A DNA stretch of 64,000 nucleotides from Tubulanus polymorphus (Eukaryota > Nemertea > Palaeonemertea > Tubulaniformes > Tubulanidae), in the NCBI RefSeq assembly GCF_964204645.1, contig NC_134028.1, forward strand, positions 1,426,001-1,490,000. The letters are read 5' to 3'. Within the stretch, counting starts at the first letter, position 1; each line of letters begins with the position of its first letter. A model generated the notes under the pieces. That model worked only from the letters and a program-made list of their open reading frames with translations. It had not been told where the DNA came from and searched no databases. The position numbers and the translations under genes are program-made. Positions 22,332 through 34,020 of this stretch are shown here, piece after piece.

Positions 22332-22556
22332 GGGACAGACCCCTGTACATCCTCTGTTTAGCATCAGTACCGCTCTGAATCAGTATCAGTAATTACTGGG
22401 TTCGAGCCCGGGACACCCCTGTTCATCCTTTATCCATCAGGACCACTCTGAATCACAGTAATTGATGGGTTTGAACCCGGGACATATCCCTGTACATCCT
22501 CTATTCAGCATCAGGACCACTCTGAACCAGTATCAGTAATTACTGGGTTCGAACCT

Positions 22557-23060
22557 TAGAGACGATCAGGAGGTCATCGGCTACATTTTCCGAAAGCATG
22601 AAGAAAATAAAAACAATGATTTTTACAAGAGAAACACAAATCTCATGTAATTAATCATGTACTGTTAGAAACTGGGTGCCACTTTTAAAGGCAAAGTTAA
22701 CTATTGAGGACTCTGCTTCTGTATATAAAAATCAAACCGATCATCAGTGGAAATATCAAATTAGCGGGTGGTGAAATATATATGCCGTCACAAAATATTG
22801 CCGAAGGGCACTTAAATTTTAGACCGTACGAACAATGTATTGGGCAATACGGTCTGGGTCCGCCCCTGATGGCTTTAGTGACAATCAAGAAGATTGATAA
22901 TTTCGTAATTACTCTTCGGCAGCTCAACACTCGCTTCTAACCGGTTAACAAGTGTTAGTGTGTCCGGGTTGAAGTGGTAAGCTGTGCTAACAAAGTTCAG
23001 AGTAGCTAAACAGATAAAGAATTTCAATCATATTTATTCTCATACAGTGTACAACAATTA
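22557..23060. other. Intergenic, no gene seen
   Basis: Short open frames exist on both strands at 22697-22940 but have no recognisable domain, splice context or homology. From about 23040 the sequence becomes AT-rich, with TTTATT (AATAAA on the minus strand) at 23033, which could be a minus-strand polyadenylation signal. Confidence 0.4.
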
Positions 23061-23069
23061 TACAAAATG

Positions 23070-24150
23070 CCAGGTTTGTGCTCGAGGAATTATAACGTAA
23101 GCTCCTCAAACACGTGGACTGTATTTCAAAAACAGTCCAACCATGGACGTATAAACTATAAACTAGAGTTTACACATCCATGGTCCAACCATAGACTCTA
23201 AAACAGAAACGTCTATGGCCCACAACCATGGACTCTCGAGTCCATGGCTCCCCGCACTAAAACCAGAGATAAACCTGGCCAAATACTCTGGAAAGCGTAA
23301 GATTTAATGAATCAATCTGATTTACATTTTTACTCTTTAAAATTTGACCCGGCCGGCCACCTATCTACCAAGGTATTACTTTAAAATCATGATAAGCTAA
23401 CCATAACAGACCCGGCAGATAGAAATTAACTGATTACAAATTTCATTGATTTATGAAATGACCCGCCTGATCAGGAAAAACAAGGTATCATTTTTAGCCT
23501 TATAATAATGACTTAGATTATTCAATAATAAAATTACTAGCTTTTAATATCACATATCATGCAAGGTATTTCAAAGTTTTTATTCAAATTTCCACTGCAA
23601 CTGATTCATACAATTTGAATCAATAGGAAAATAACAAATTTACACAAAGAATTGTTAACTTTGATCCATAAAACACCGACAATTGGGACTAGTCCGAATG
23701 TCTAAGACTATTAATTTGACATTTCATGATGTCACCGGGCATGAGTGACACTTGATTATTTCATGAAATATGAAGCATTCTATCATATCAACTATACAGC
23801 AAATGACAATGTAAGAAAGATTTCTGTTTATACAAAAAACTGCAAAACATATCTCTAGCATATAAACATTAAAGCTGGACATAAAACCACAAATTCATTC
23901 AAATAATCAATCTCTAATTTCATTTCATTAACATTATTTTTACAAGAAAACTGAAATTTTGCAAACTTTGCTTTGTATTCGAGGAATTATCAGTTCTTCG
24001 TTAACCAATGGGTGAACTGTATTTGAAAAAAAAAACAGTTCAACATAAAAGCATTAAAATCAGAGATAAAACCTAAAGATTAACTCTGGAAAGCTTGAGA
24101 TTAGCTAATCAATCTTTATTTTCATTTTCATTAAAATTATTTTCCAAGAT
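23070..24150. repeat. Diverged duplication with conserved hairpin
   Basis: Two blocks, about 23075-23340 and 23965-24150, share TTTGT..TCGAGGAATTAT, a hairpin, ATTAAAATCAGAGATAAA-like text, ACTCTGGAAAGC and AATCAATCT in the same order. The first copy has a 120-bp expansion (23139-23255) full of CCATGGA..TCCATGG hairpins, including a 9-bp stem CCATGGACT/AGTCCATGG at 23226-23247. No coding frame is supported. Confidence 0.7.
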
Positions 24151-25673
24151 AACTAGAGTTTTACAAGATAACTAGAGTATTTCTAACTTTGCCTGAGATT
24201 TTCAAACATTATCAGTTCGCTCATTTAATACAACGTTATTTCAGGGAAAACATGACAATAATTTTACTATCGATAACTAATCACGTTTATAGCTGTTTAA
24301 CATTCTTTCTAAAAAAGAGTAAAATGTATCTCCCAGATATTATCCCTAAAACAATTAACATTTACAGCAGTGATAGGGTGTGATATATAGGTAAATGGAC
24401 GCATGATCTTTCATCAGTTATTTGAAGCATTCTATCGAAACAGATATTCTTTAGTGTGTTTGGTTCAGTTAAGGTTTATGGTTATTTGTTTTGTTTATTA
24501 CTGAGCCGATAGAATGCTTAAAACAACAACAGAAAGGATCTCAAGAGGTTGGGAAACACGGAGAAGGTTGTTCTATGAAAGAAGAACCTTTAATAATTGG
24601 ATTAAGTTGATTAGAAAAAATGCCTGATGATGAAGGCCCTATATAGAGTATTTACTAATTGTTTGTTGGTTTCATTTATTTTTATTACTTATAATTTAAT
24701 TTGTTTTTTTTTGTTATGTATTTTTTATTAATTGTTTTTTTTATGTATTTTTCATAATTATGTTCTATGTATTTTGTACTATTTATTACAATCTACATCA
24801 TCAGGAATTTTTTATCGGTGAAATTATGGGCTCACTTTAAAAAAGTGCTACAAATTCACTGCTGCACCTAAATAATAGTTTATTATAAAACACCCCGATT
24901 AGTATGAAAGCCACTCAACCTTATGATGTGGATGACAATGAAAGAAGTTAAAACAGCTATAAACAAAATTAAAACGATCAAAATCAAGCTCAAGAGATCA
25001 AACTAATAACGTTCCAATATCCTTTATTGCGTTTAAAAGTTGCAACTGTTTAACTGACTACGCTCTCCCTTTTGAACATTTAGGCTATGCAAATCATTTT
25101 CACTCAATAAAATATAAAATAAATCACTATTTCTAATATTAATAATCGAATAAAGACTAAGAGAGTAATTCATTCTATGAACTATATGATTATTACAAAT
25201 TAAGCAAAGCTATGTTTAACTAAAGTATGAAGCTTATCTGAACTATCCTGTCGATATTATATCTCAATTTACGTGTATTTCAACCGACCTACGAGTCAAA
25301 CTGATACGCTGAACGCGATCGATACCATGAATTAATGGAGCGTAAATTTTATGAGACTCCAAGAAGGAACTTTAAGGACTTAAATGACTCATCTGTTTAA
25401 CAAATCTAAACAGTTTGCCTAATCAGTATAAAGAATCAGGAGGATGCCATTTTATTGAAATATTCAAACATGAATAGTTCCTTCTCAGGCCCAGGGCCCA
25501 AATTACCTAATTTTAATAATCAACATTTCAACAATTAATCAACTATTCTTTAGTTTATTCCGCCCCTTCAAATAGATAGTGAATTTTGTAAAGACTGATT
25601 GTAAAGACACATCAGACTGATTTGTAAAAAGGTGATACGTAAAATAAATCAATACTTCACATATTCTACTGTC
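24151..25673. other. Intergenic, AT-rich, no gene seen
   Basis: No exon-like reading frame with splice sites was found on either strand. Runs of T and A dominate 24650-24790. Confidence 0.5.
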
Positions 25674-26046
25674 GTTGCTGCTCCTGAATAAGTGTTTATA
25701 AGATACGCAATGTCTCTGCTGCTCCTGAAAAAGTGTTTATAAGATACGCATTGTCTCTGCTGTACCTGAAAAAGTGTTTATAAGATACGCATTGTCTCTG
25801 CTGCTCCTGAATAAGTGTTTATAAGACACGCATTGTCTCTGCTGCTCCCGAATAAGTGTTTATAAGATACGCATTGTCTCTGCTGCTCCTGAATAAGTGT
25901 TTATAAGATACGCAATGTCTCTGCTGCTCCTGAAAAAGTGTTTATAAGATACGCATTGTCTCTGCTGCTCCTGAATAAGTGTTTATAAGATACGCATTGT
26001 CTCTGCTGCTCCTGAATAATTGTAATGAGAGACGCAACGTCTCTGC
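25674..26046. repeat. 41-bp minisatellite, about 9 copies
   Basis: The unit reads CTGCTGCTCCTGAATAAGTG then TTTATAAGATACGCAATGTCT. Copies differ mainly at AATAAG/AAAAAG and GCAAT/GCATT. The last copy is diverged. Confidence 0.96.
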
Positions 26047-26716
26047 TCCACCAATTGTAGAAGAAATCCATCATTGAGCGATAAACCGATAAAGGCTGAA
26101 TTTCTCATCTAGACTTCAGCAGTTAAATTCAAGTTGGATTCATTCTGCTGACTGTTTTAATCACTAGATTCTAGATGGTTAGTTGATCTTAGTATGGGCT
26201 TTTTCTCATAGATGTGATTCAGCTGAAAAGAGTTAAAGACAATATCCTGTATTCACACAATATTTCATATAACATTAATCATAATAATTTCCATGTGAAT
26301 CAACTTACCTTACAAGATTGCCGAGTATCGGCTAGGATTGTCTTAGTTGGTTCATGAGTTAAATTCGTTGGACTCTTCCATGGTAGTTGATGAATTCAAT
26401 TCAAGTTGTACCTTCTATGATTGCGGTGTTCATTATCGGATCTCCTAAGTTGGTTGGTTCTTGAGTTTCATTCGAATCGGCCCCTTCTGTGCGCTGTTCT
26501 CTAATCGGCAGATTTCTGATGATTTGTTGACCTCAAGCTCTCGTTTGAGTTGGTGTCCCTTACAAACCTACCACACCTGCTGGAAGCGAAACGGCGGTTT
26601 TTTTCAAAATCGGAAATCGAAGTACAGATATAGTTGCCTGATCGGCGGTCGTTTTTTTTAAGTCCAAGAACATAATTGGTAATTCGGTTCCGGTTCATTC
26701 AAACAATCTTTTATTC

Positions 26717-27480
26717 TGCCTAATTCTGATTTTGGAAATAACTATATTACAAGGTTGAAGATAATTTTACAATATTTGGTCTTTTTTATGTAACTAGTCC
26801 GAAAGTTTAATGATTTTGTCTAACTTCAATTTTTTTGGTCGTTTTCACCGTTTAAATAGTCGAAGCACATATTAAGTGACTGATTGGGGTTAACTTTTTT
26901 TCTGCCTAATTCAATACATGGAGATTTTGGAAATAACTATATTTTACAATATTTGGTCTTGTTTTTATGTAACTAGTCTGAAAGTTTACAAGGTTGAATA
27001 ATTTTATCTATTTTTTTTCTGCCTAATTTAATACATCGAGATTTGGAAATAACTATATTTTACAATATTTGGTCTTTTTTCATGTAACTAGTCCGAAAGT
27101 TTACAAGGTTGAATAATTTTATCTATTTTTTTCTGCCTAATTTAATACATCGCGATTTTGGAAATAACTATATTTTACAATATTTGGTCTTTTTTTCATG
27201 TAACTAGTCCGAAAGTTTACAAGGTTGAATAATTTTATCTATTTTTTTTCTGCCTAATTTAATACATCGAGATTTTGGAAATAACTATATTTTACAATAT
27301 TTGGTCTTTTTTTCATGTAACTAGTCCGAAAGTTTACAAGGTTGAATAATTTTATCTATTTTTTTCTGCCTAATTTAATACATCGAGATTTTGGAAATAA
27401 CTATATTTTACAATATTTGGTCTTTTTTTCATGTAACTAGTCCGAAAGTTTACAAGGTGGGAGAATTTTGTCTAACTTTA
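26717..27480. repeat. About 116-bp tandem repeat, six copies
   Basis: Units begin TCTGCCTAATTTAATACATC and include GAAATAACTATATTTTACAA and CATGTAACTAGTCCGAAAGT. Starts are near 26717 (diverged), 26901, 27018, 27132, 27249 and 27365, giving a period of 114-117 in the last four. Poly-T length is the main variation. Confidence 0.93.
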
Positions 27481-27699
27481 ATTTTTTTGTCATTTTCACC
27501 GTTTAAATTTGTCTAATTTTTTAAAGTTTATTGTAGTTTTTCTCGAGTACGTCTGAAATCGGAGTACATAATTGGGAAATTTGATTCCGGTTCATTCAAA
27601 CTATCTTCCAATCAGTCTGAAACGGCAAGCTGAAGAAAAGAGCAGAACCTTTTGAGTAGAAAATCCTTTCGAATATCACTGATCATAATAATCATGTCA

Positions 27700-30450
27700 A
27701 TTCATATATAAGATCAGCAATATGGATCGATACGTAGATTTTAATAATAGTCTTAAATGATATTTATGAAATTCAACGCATATAGTAATTCATCTATATT
27801 CTAAATATCTAAGCAATGGTTGATTATTATAGTTTAACAACAATTCAACTAAAGCATCTATAGTCATCTCTAGGAATACCAGAGTTACAACAAATTTAGT
27901 TATGCATAATCAATCTTATCAAATCGTTTTTGAACTGTTTTCTCTTCTATCTTCTTGAAATTCTTGATGTGTCTTTTATTGAAACCCAGGCCCATCATAC
28001 AGTGCAAACCTGCTAGTAATATTGGCCTATATATATTTCGATTGTCAGCTAAACCCTGTTCGTATTATTAAATTTACTTCATCGTGAGTTAATAAACTTA
28101 AGAGATGTTTTCTACCCACAGATGGCGACATCTGTACCCAGTGAATGGTATTCTAATCCATTTCATTAATTCTAAATATTGCTCCTAATATATACAATGA
28201 TTTTGTAATTATGATAATATAACTAACTGAAGAGTGAGTGCGCTGCCAGCATTGAGCACACTGATCCTATAAGTAACATGGTTCTACAGATTTAAGAAAC
28301 CTCGAATCATTCCCACAACTTGATAAATCCAGAATTCTGCAAAGCCTTAAAGATTCAATAAATCCCACGCGCAAGAGACAGAGTTAAAACATACCCAGTA
28401 TTCTTTATATATCAACCGATATTGAATTATACTTATCAACCCCTATGGTTTAGATTTGAGCACTTTTACCTTATATGAAGATGCTGAATTAGATACCTAA
28501 TCAATAAGTTAATTGATAATGTCCTAGCTATAATTGAAATTGTCTCGGACAATATTTTATATGGGGCTTGAAATTTCTACACGAGAAGAATTTCAGATCC
28601 GGTACGAATTTGAATTAATCACTACTATTTGAAATGCTAATTTTGCATCAGAGCTTTTGATACCTAGCTTAACTAACCCAGAAACCCCCAAAACCTAACT
28701 GATTCAACAGATCCCACACACACATGTGGCCCAGTTAGACGCAGATGACATTGCGCGATACAGTCGTCTCATCCACTGTGCAATTTTGAATAAGTTTCAC
28801 TTATATTCATTTCATTGAATTCATTTTGATTAAATTCTAGGTATCTAAGCGAACCATTAATTAGTAATCATACTAGCTATATTTTAATTGTCAGTTGAAC
28901 AATATTTATATGGAGCCTGAAAATCTACATGAGTAGAATTTCAGATGTGGTGAATTCGTCACTATTTGAATTCATCAGAAATTAAAGATAAAAAAGCACA
29001 TTTTTAGTGGTAAATTAGAAATTCCCTTAGCCGAATGGCTATATAATCTTTATTTACCTTATATAGTACACTGTGTATAAGGACCAAAAGACCTTGTTAT
29101 GACCGGACCTCCCTGGTGCGGTGCGAGTCATGATGCTAGAAAATAGTTTGAAGGAGAGGGGTTAGTAAAAGAGAGCTATTAGCAAGAGGAATAAGACCTA
29201 AGTTTAGGACATCCTGTCAGAATAAGGCTTTCAATCTGACATACACAGTGAAATTGAAATATTCCCCCTTCCAAATCCAGGAATGTATTTGTGCACAGAT
29301 TCGATCGGAAGTAAATCTGCGTTAAATGATTTTGGCAATATGTATCAAAACTAATACAGCTGTGTGAAGACACCATAGGTTCACTTAGATACAGATAAAT
29401 AAATGTGCTCAGATACACATGTATCAGCTACATTTTAAATGTCCATGGAATTAGAAATAATTTCACATAACAATTGAATTAACCTTAATCGATCTAAGTA
29501 ATACGTTAATGAGTAATTCATCTTAGATTCTAATTTTCAGTTAAACTATATCTTATATGCGTCACTTGACACACAGTATGGCTTTTAGATATTAATTGAA
29601 TCAGTTAGGTTTGAGTAAATTTTGCAAATAATGAAAAGCATGGCTATCGTCGTAAGCGCGGCAGTAGGCGATACAGAACTGATCAGTCAATGAGACTGAT
29701 TCACTTATAGATGTGCTCAAATATATTATATATTTCAGCTATATTTCAATAAATATTTATGATATAAAAAGTTTTTGATGTAACATCAAATATTGAATTC
29801 ATCTTAATTGTGAATATCTAAGCCATTTTTCCTGGCTGTATGCTAATTGTCAGTCAAACAACAATTATCATGCGTCGCCCAAAACGGGACGCAGTGTTTC
29901 AGGAATGAATTAAATCAATTAAAGCTTTGGTTTATTCTGGATTTATCTAAATGTTGAGACCAAATCACTGTTTCATAAAGACCTGTAGTCCATAGTTTTC
30001 CCCATATAACACCAGACCTCGATAGAGCCCTAGACACTATCTTATGAAATTCATAACTGTTATGTGTGAGGCAGCACACAGTATATATTGTAAAGTATGG
30101 CCTCAATCTTAATAAATTTATCAATATATTATTTGTAAAGAAAAATCTATCAACCAACGATAAAGTTTAATTGATATATCTTTAAGTAAAAATTGTCCTA
30201 TCTAGATCTTGACTGTCAGTTAAACAATAGTCATATGAGGCCTGAAATATCTACGATACATTCGAATAATTTCAAATGTCACATAAGATATTGAATTGTA
30301 CGTACTTACAAAATCTTTTAATCAATAACTGACCAATCTACATTTTAATTATCAGACCAAAGAATATTTAAGGGACCTCACTCAATCATTTCGTCTAATA
30401 TTGTAAATATTCAAGCAATCATTGCCTAGCTATATTTCAATTTACTACCG
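27700..30450. repeat. Degenerate tandem array, period near 330 bp
   Basis: The motif AATTGTCAGTTAAACAATA, followed by TATATGRGGCCTGAAAT and TTTCAGAT, recurs in degraded form near 28041, 28533, 28876, 29536, 29850, 30215 and 30348. Most spacings are 310-365 bp or twice that. I read it as an old decayed array; small open frames inside it have no recognisable homology. Confidence 0.6.
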
Positions 30451-30799
30451 GCCACAGAGCCTCAATAAAGTAGTGCGGAGATGGTGAGCTTGACCAGCGC
30501 CTATGCATTCTACCCCAGATATGAAAAATCAACTTAGCTTTATGTATGTATGTATTCCTGTTGCCATGCAGGATGAGCCATGCAAGACTGCCAGGTTCGG
30601 CTGCGACAGGTCTTTCGGTGTTTGGTGGTACTTCAAGGTGGAGTCTTTTGTGGGCACTTCTGGTGGGCAGATTTTAGATGGGCCTTTCCGGATTAACCTG
30701 AAATGAGTAAAAGAACGATATTCTGTAGTTACACAATCCTTTCCGTATCACGCATCGTTATTTACATGTGTATCAACTTAACTTTCAATATTGCTGAGT

Positions 30800-30868
30800 T
30801 CAGTGTTCTTTTTTGGCATCGTCTTCGTTGTAGTCACCTTCAGCATCTTCTTCTTCATCTCGGGAGTC
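30800..30868 (-). CDS. Possible acidic C-terminal exon of an unknown gene
   Basis: A good acceptor (TTTTTTTTCATTTCAG on the minus strand) precedes a 69-nt frame encoding DSRDEEEDAEGDYNEDDAKK then E-H and a TGA stop at 30800-30802. Acidic tails of this kind occur on ER and nuclear proteins, but I do not recognise the gene. A hydrophobic frame upstream at 31833-31920 (LPWILLLAIFAALPLLLLF after an AG acceptor at about 31923) could be a membrane-segment exon of the same gene. No other exons were found, so both may be chance or pseudogene remnants. Confidence 0.25.
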   Translation of the reverse strand, partial: DSRDEEEDAEGDYNEDDAKKEH

Positions 30869-30899
30869 CTGAAATGAAAAAAAAGAGAAGAGCGATGAA

Positions 30900-31110
30900 A
30901 ACCTGGTACGGAACAAAACTAATGTTCGAAAGCTTTTCAGCTCTCCCTCGCCGGTCACATGCCGAGAACACCAGACAATGAGCCAGCTAGGAATATACTG
31001 CCCTCTACACGCCCTCACACAGAACGCGAAAACCAGAATGACAACGCCTCACATTCCCCATCTAACTGCAGGATGTACTGGGCGACGTCAGTAACTGACA
31101 AACCTGTAAA
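30900..31110 (+). pseudogene. LINE 3' fragment (reverse transcriptase C-terminal tail)
   Basis: The plus strand encodes, with frameshifts, AGHMPRTPDNEPARN and downstream TPSHG-like text, the tail motif (xLSFAGHVxRMPDxEPAR, then ALYxPxHGxRKPGR) found at the reverse-transcriptase C-terminus of some invertebrate non-LTR retrotransposons. It is truncated at the 5' side and frame-broken. It is the inverted partner of the fragment at 31535-31700. Confidence 0.6.
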
Positions 31111-31189
31111 ATTGCACGAAACACAAATAGTGCAGTACAACCAGCTTGACCGGGTTGAGATTCAGGATCTCAACTAGCACCCAAAAGCG

Positions 31190-31425
31190 TGACAAGAGAC
31201 TTCATCCACTGACCGAGGTTATCACAAGGACACAATGAAACTAGCACTCACAAGCTGACGAGAGACTTCATCCACTGACCGAGGTTATCACAAGGACACA
31301 ATGAAAACTAGCACTCAAACTAGAAATCAAAGAGCGTGACAGTAGAATCATCCCTCAGCCGACTCAGAATACCAGAAACAAAGAGCGTGACAGTAGAATC
31401 ATCCCTCATCCGGGCGGTCACAAGG
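31190..31425. repeat. Two adjacent short tandem duplications
   Basis: A unit of about 61 bp containing GAGACTTCATCCACTGACCG is repeated at about 31195 and 31260. A unit of about 52 bp containing GAGCGTGACAGTAGAATCAT is repeated at 31330 and 31384. Both lie between the two opposed LINE fragments. Confidence 0.85.
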
Positions 31426-31534
31426 ACACAATGAATGCTAGTAGCGTGACAATCCAGTATAACCGCTCCATTTGTATCCCGCGCAATCCCGCAGATATGC
31501 CCGTCATTGACATCACTCAGCACACTTTGTAGAT

Positions 31535-31700
31535 AGGTGGGGGCAGTGAGGCCTCGTCATCCTGGTTTTCGTGTTCCGTATGAGGGCGTGTAGAGGGCAG
31601 AATTTCCTGACCGACTCTTTGTCTGACATCCTCGACACATGACCGGCGAAGGAGAGCTGACGCTTTCGGACATTAGTTTTGTTCCAGCAAACGTTGAAAT
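31535..31700 (-). pseudogene. LINE 3' fragment, opposite orientation
   Basis: The minus strand reads RKRQLSFAGHVSRMSDKES, then in another frame ALYTPSYGTRKPG, the same reverse-transcriptase tail as the plus-strand fragment at 30900-31110 but better preserved. One frameshift separates the two halves. The pair could arise from two insertions or an inversion. Confidence 0.65.
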
Positions 31701-31950
31701 TCGACAGAGAAATCGGCCCTGAAAAATAAAACGGGTTAAAACCTGAAAAATAGAACGGATTAATGAACACTGAACAGTACAGGACAGCACAGAGACAAAC
31801 AGTAACACATAAAACATAAAGACGTCGTTCCTCAGGAAGCAGGAACAGGAGCAGGAGCGGGAGCGCAGCGAAAATCGCCAGGAGGAGAATCCACGGTAGC
31901 ATGTTCACAGTGTGAGTAAGCTGAGGTGAATGGTATATGCTTGTGTACAC

Positions 31951-34020
31951 CGTGGTCAGCCGGTGACGTGTTCAATAGCGCGTATGAATGCTATCAACAA
32001 CTCTGAAAAACCGCAATTGTGTCTCTATTGTTGAATGGATTTACATTATGAAAGGTTCCACCGCCGGGTTGAATACGCGCCAGTAGTCAGCTGAACAATA
32101 TAGTGGAGGAACTTTAATAAGGCCATGAAATAAATTACTCGATTCCAACAGAGATAACTAACTCACACCATGCACGAGGAAAGCGGTCTATTTGAGTCAT
32201 CGGGGGAAACCCACTAATACCATGTATTCACGATTAATCATCATTCAAACTGTTATCACGCTCGCTGTTGTAATGTGGTCACATTTCTCTGGTGAAATTA
32301 ATCCCTTAAGTTCCTAATCTTTGTTTCTTGGTGACATAATGTACGTTCGATATTGACCCTCTCCATCAATGACTCTCGCCTTTCTTTCCTGCCACCTGAA
32401 ATAATAAAAAGAAAGTATTTCTTAGTGGTTAATTACCTCGGACGGTCAAACATTCACAGAGTTACCCTTTCATCAGTTGTGCCACGTTTAAATATAATAC
32501 ATTATAATGTTCCCTTAAAGAGCACATGCCATCATTCGTGGCTTGTCTTTTTAAACCACATTGTTTGAAAGAACACAATCAATGAACACTAACTGAGCAA
32601 TTTTTTAAAAAATTTTAAAAAGTTTTATATACTTTGTAAGCTATTTTATATTGCATGTGGGTCATGTGACCAGCTCTGACCAATCAGCTAGAAATGGTGA
32701 AGCATGTTGGCAATTTGCGTAAGGTTCCCGATGTTGGTGCAGGGCTCTGATCGATACTTGGTATCGTGAATGATGTGACAACCCACAAGGGGTGTCCTTG
32801 GTTCAAACCTGGTAAAATGCCATTGGAATAGATGTCCTGTTTCCTCGTTCTTCTTCACTCTACCCAAGACTCATATCATAACTCTTCTGGTTTACAATCA
32901 CATTTTTATTGAAACAAATATTTAATATTTTAATTTACAATTGTATCATACACGGTCACGCGGTATTTTCCATGTTTTCTTTACATGTATTTTATTTAAT
33001 ATATGTACAACAATGTTGATAGCCGATTAAATTATTCCGCCTTAAACTCAAGTTCAATGCAGAAAAATCAAGTCTTATTCCTAATAAAATGTAATGGTTC
33101 AAATTGAAAACTTTTAAGTTCATTAGTCTGGAATAATTTCATACAACAAATATGAACGATATTTTCAGATATTAACAATAAACACATTGTCATCAATTCA
33201 CGGCAGTAGAAGTCTCTGATTCAAATTGTTGCCAAAATTACGAGACCCTATCTATCGCTGTTTATAGCAAACATTTACTCACAAAAACAACATCACTACA
33301 GCATCCACAAACACATCTAAAATATCTCAACCATAAAAACAACTCGTTAAGAAATGTTAACTACACTGGCAATTGCAACCTCAATTCGTAATGAAAATCA
33401 CGTTGCAGCTGTTTAAATTGTCAGTGCAATTTTCAGAGGTTGTAATTATTTGTTTATTTCTCTAGCACAGTAAGTAAATTATCTGCTCAAATCGGATGTT
33501 TACGGGCCACAAAAGAGTGACATTCGAGCCAGACACGATAGAACAGTTGATCGGATCTGACTTGAGCGGAGTCTACTGTACCATCAACCAGGATCCAGTT
33601 CCACGGATGAGAAGTTGAAGTAAGAATTAATTGATTATCAATGAGTTAACTTACAAATCTTAACTCGAAACTATAGAACTGAATCCTGGTCTATAAACAT
33701 CTTGAATACTCTTACAAACAAACAGCAAAATATTAAATTTCTCCTAAGATATTTGTGTTAATGATTTAAATCAAACTAATCTAACGTAATACAAATATTT
33801 GGTATGCAATCATGTTAGACCAGCCATAGTGAGGCTGGTGGAAACAGCCCTGATTAGTGCAGAAATCAAATAGTCAGAATATGGTGCACGCTTTTCAGTT
33901 GTAACGTCTTAAAACGATGAATAAATTTTACAATTTACGTACATTTCAAATCACTAAAACTTCAAAGATTTATTAATATACACAAGAAGTAAAGTTTATC
34001 TCAAGAAACGTTAAAATGCT
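31951..34020. other. GBF1 downstream region and probable 3'UTR
   Basis: No exon was recognised here. TTTATT (AATAAA on the minus strand) near 33967 and 32909 could end GBF1 transcripts. A dispersed repeat block (CATGTGACCAGCTCTGACCA) lies at 32665, with a B-box-like GGTTCAAACC near 32803. Confidence 0.45.

Larger units (their letters stand above)
15797..22556. repeat. Complex satellite array (76-bp unit plus palindromes)
   Basis: About 6.8 kb made of a 76-bp unit (core ATCAGTAATTACTGGGTTCG, then GAACCCGGGACACCCC and TACATCCTCTATTCAGCATC), interrupted by 14 palindromic inserts of about 180 bp. The unit carries the perfect palindrome GGGTTCGAACCC, which also matches the tRNA T-arm / B-box consensus GWTCRANNC. 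It begins with diverged units near 15797 and stops abruptly at TTCGAACC 22556. No real gene is inside; the repeated 81-aa open frames are a by-product of the repeat. Confidence 0.95.

Noticed and set aside
22697-22940. Overlapping 77- and 78-residue frames on opposite strands
   Set aside because: Both frames are short, without splice sites, domain motifs or a codon pattern favouring one strand; left as intergenic.
24600-24640. CCTGATGATGAAGGCC as a further hammerhead-like core
   Set aside because: No GAAA follows at a suitable distance and no stem II forms.
30503-30706. Cys-containing frame (DEPCKTARFGC) resembling part of a Kunitz or papilin module
   Set aside because: Only three Cys are present, spacing does not match the Kunitz pattern and no flanking exon was found; probably chance.
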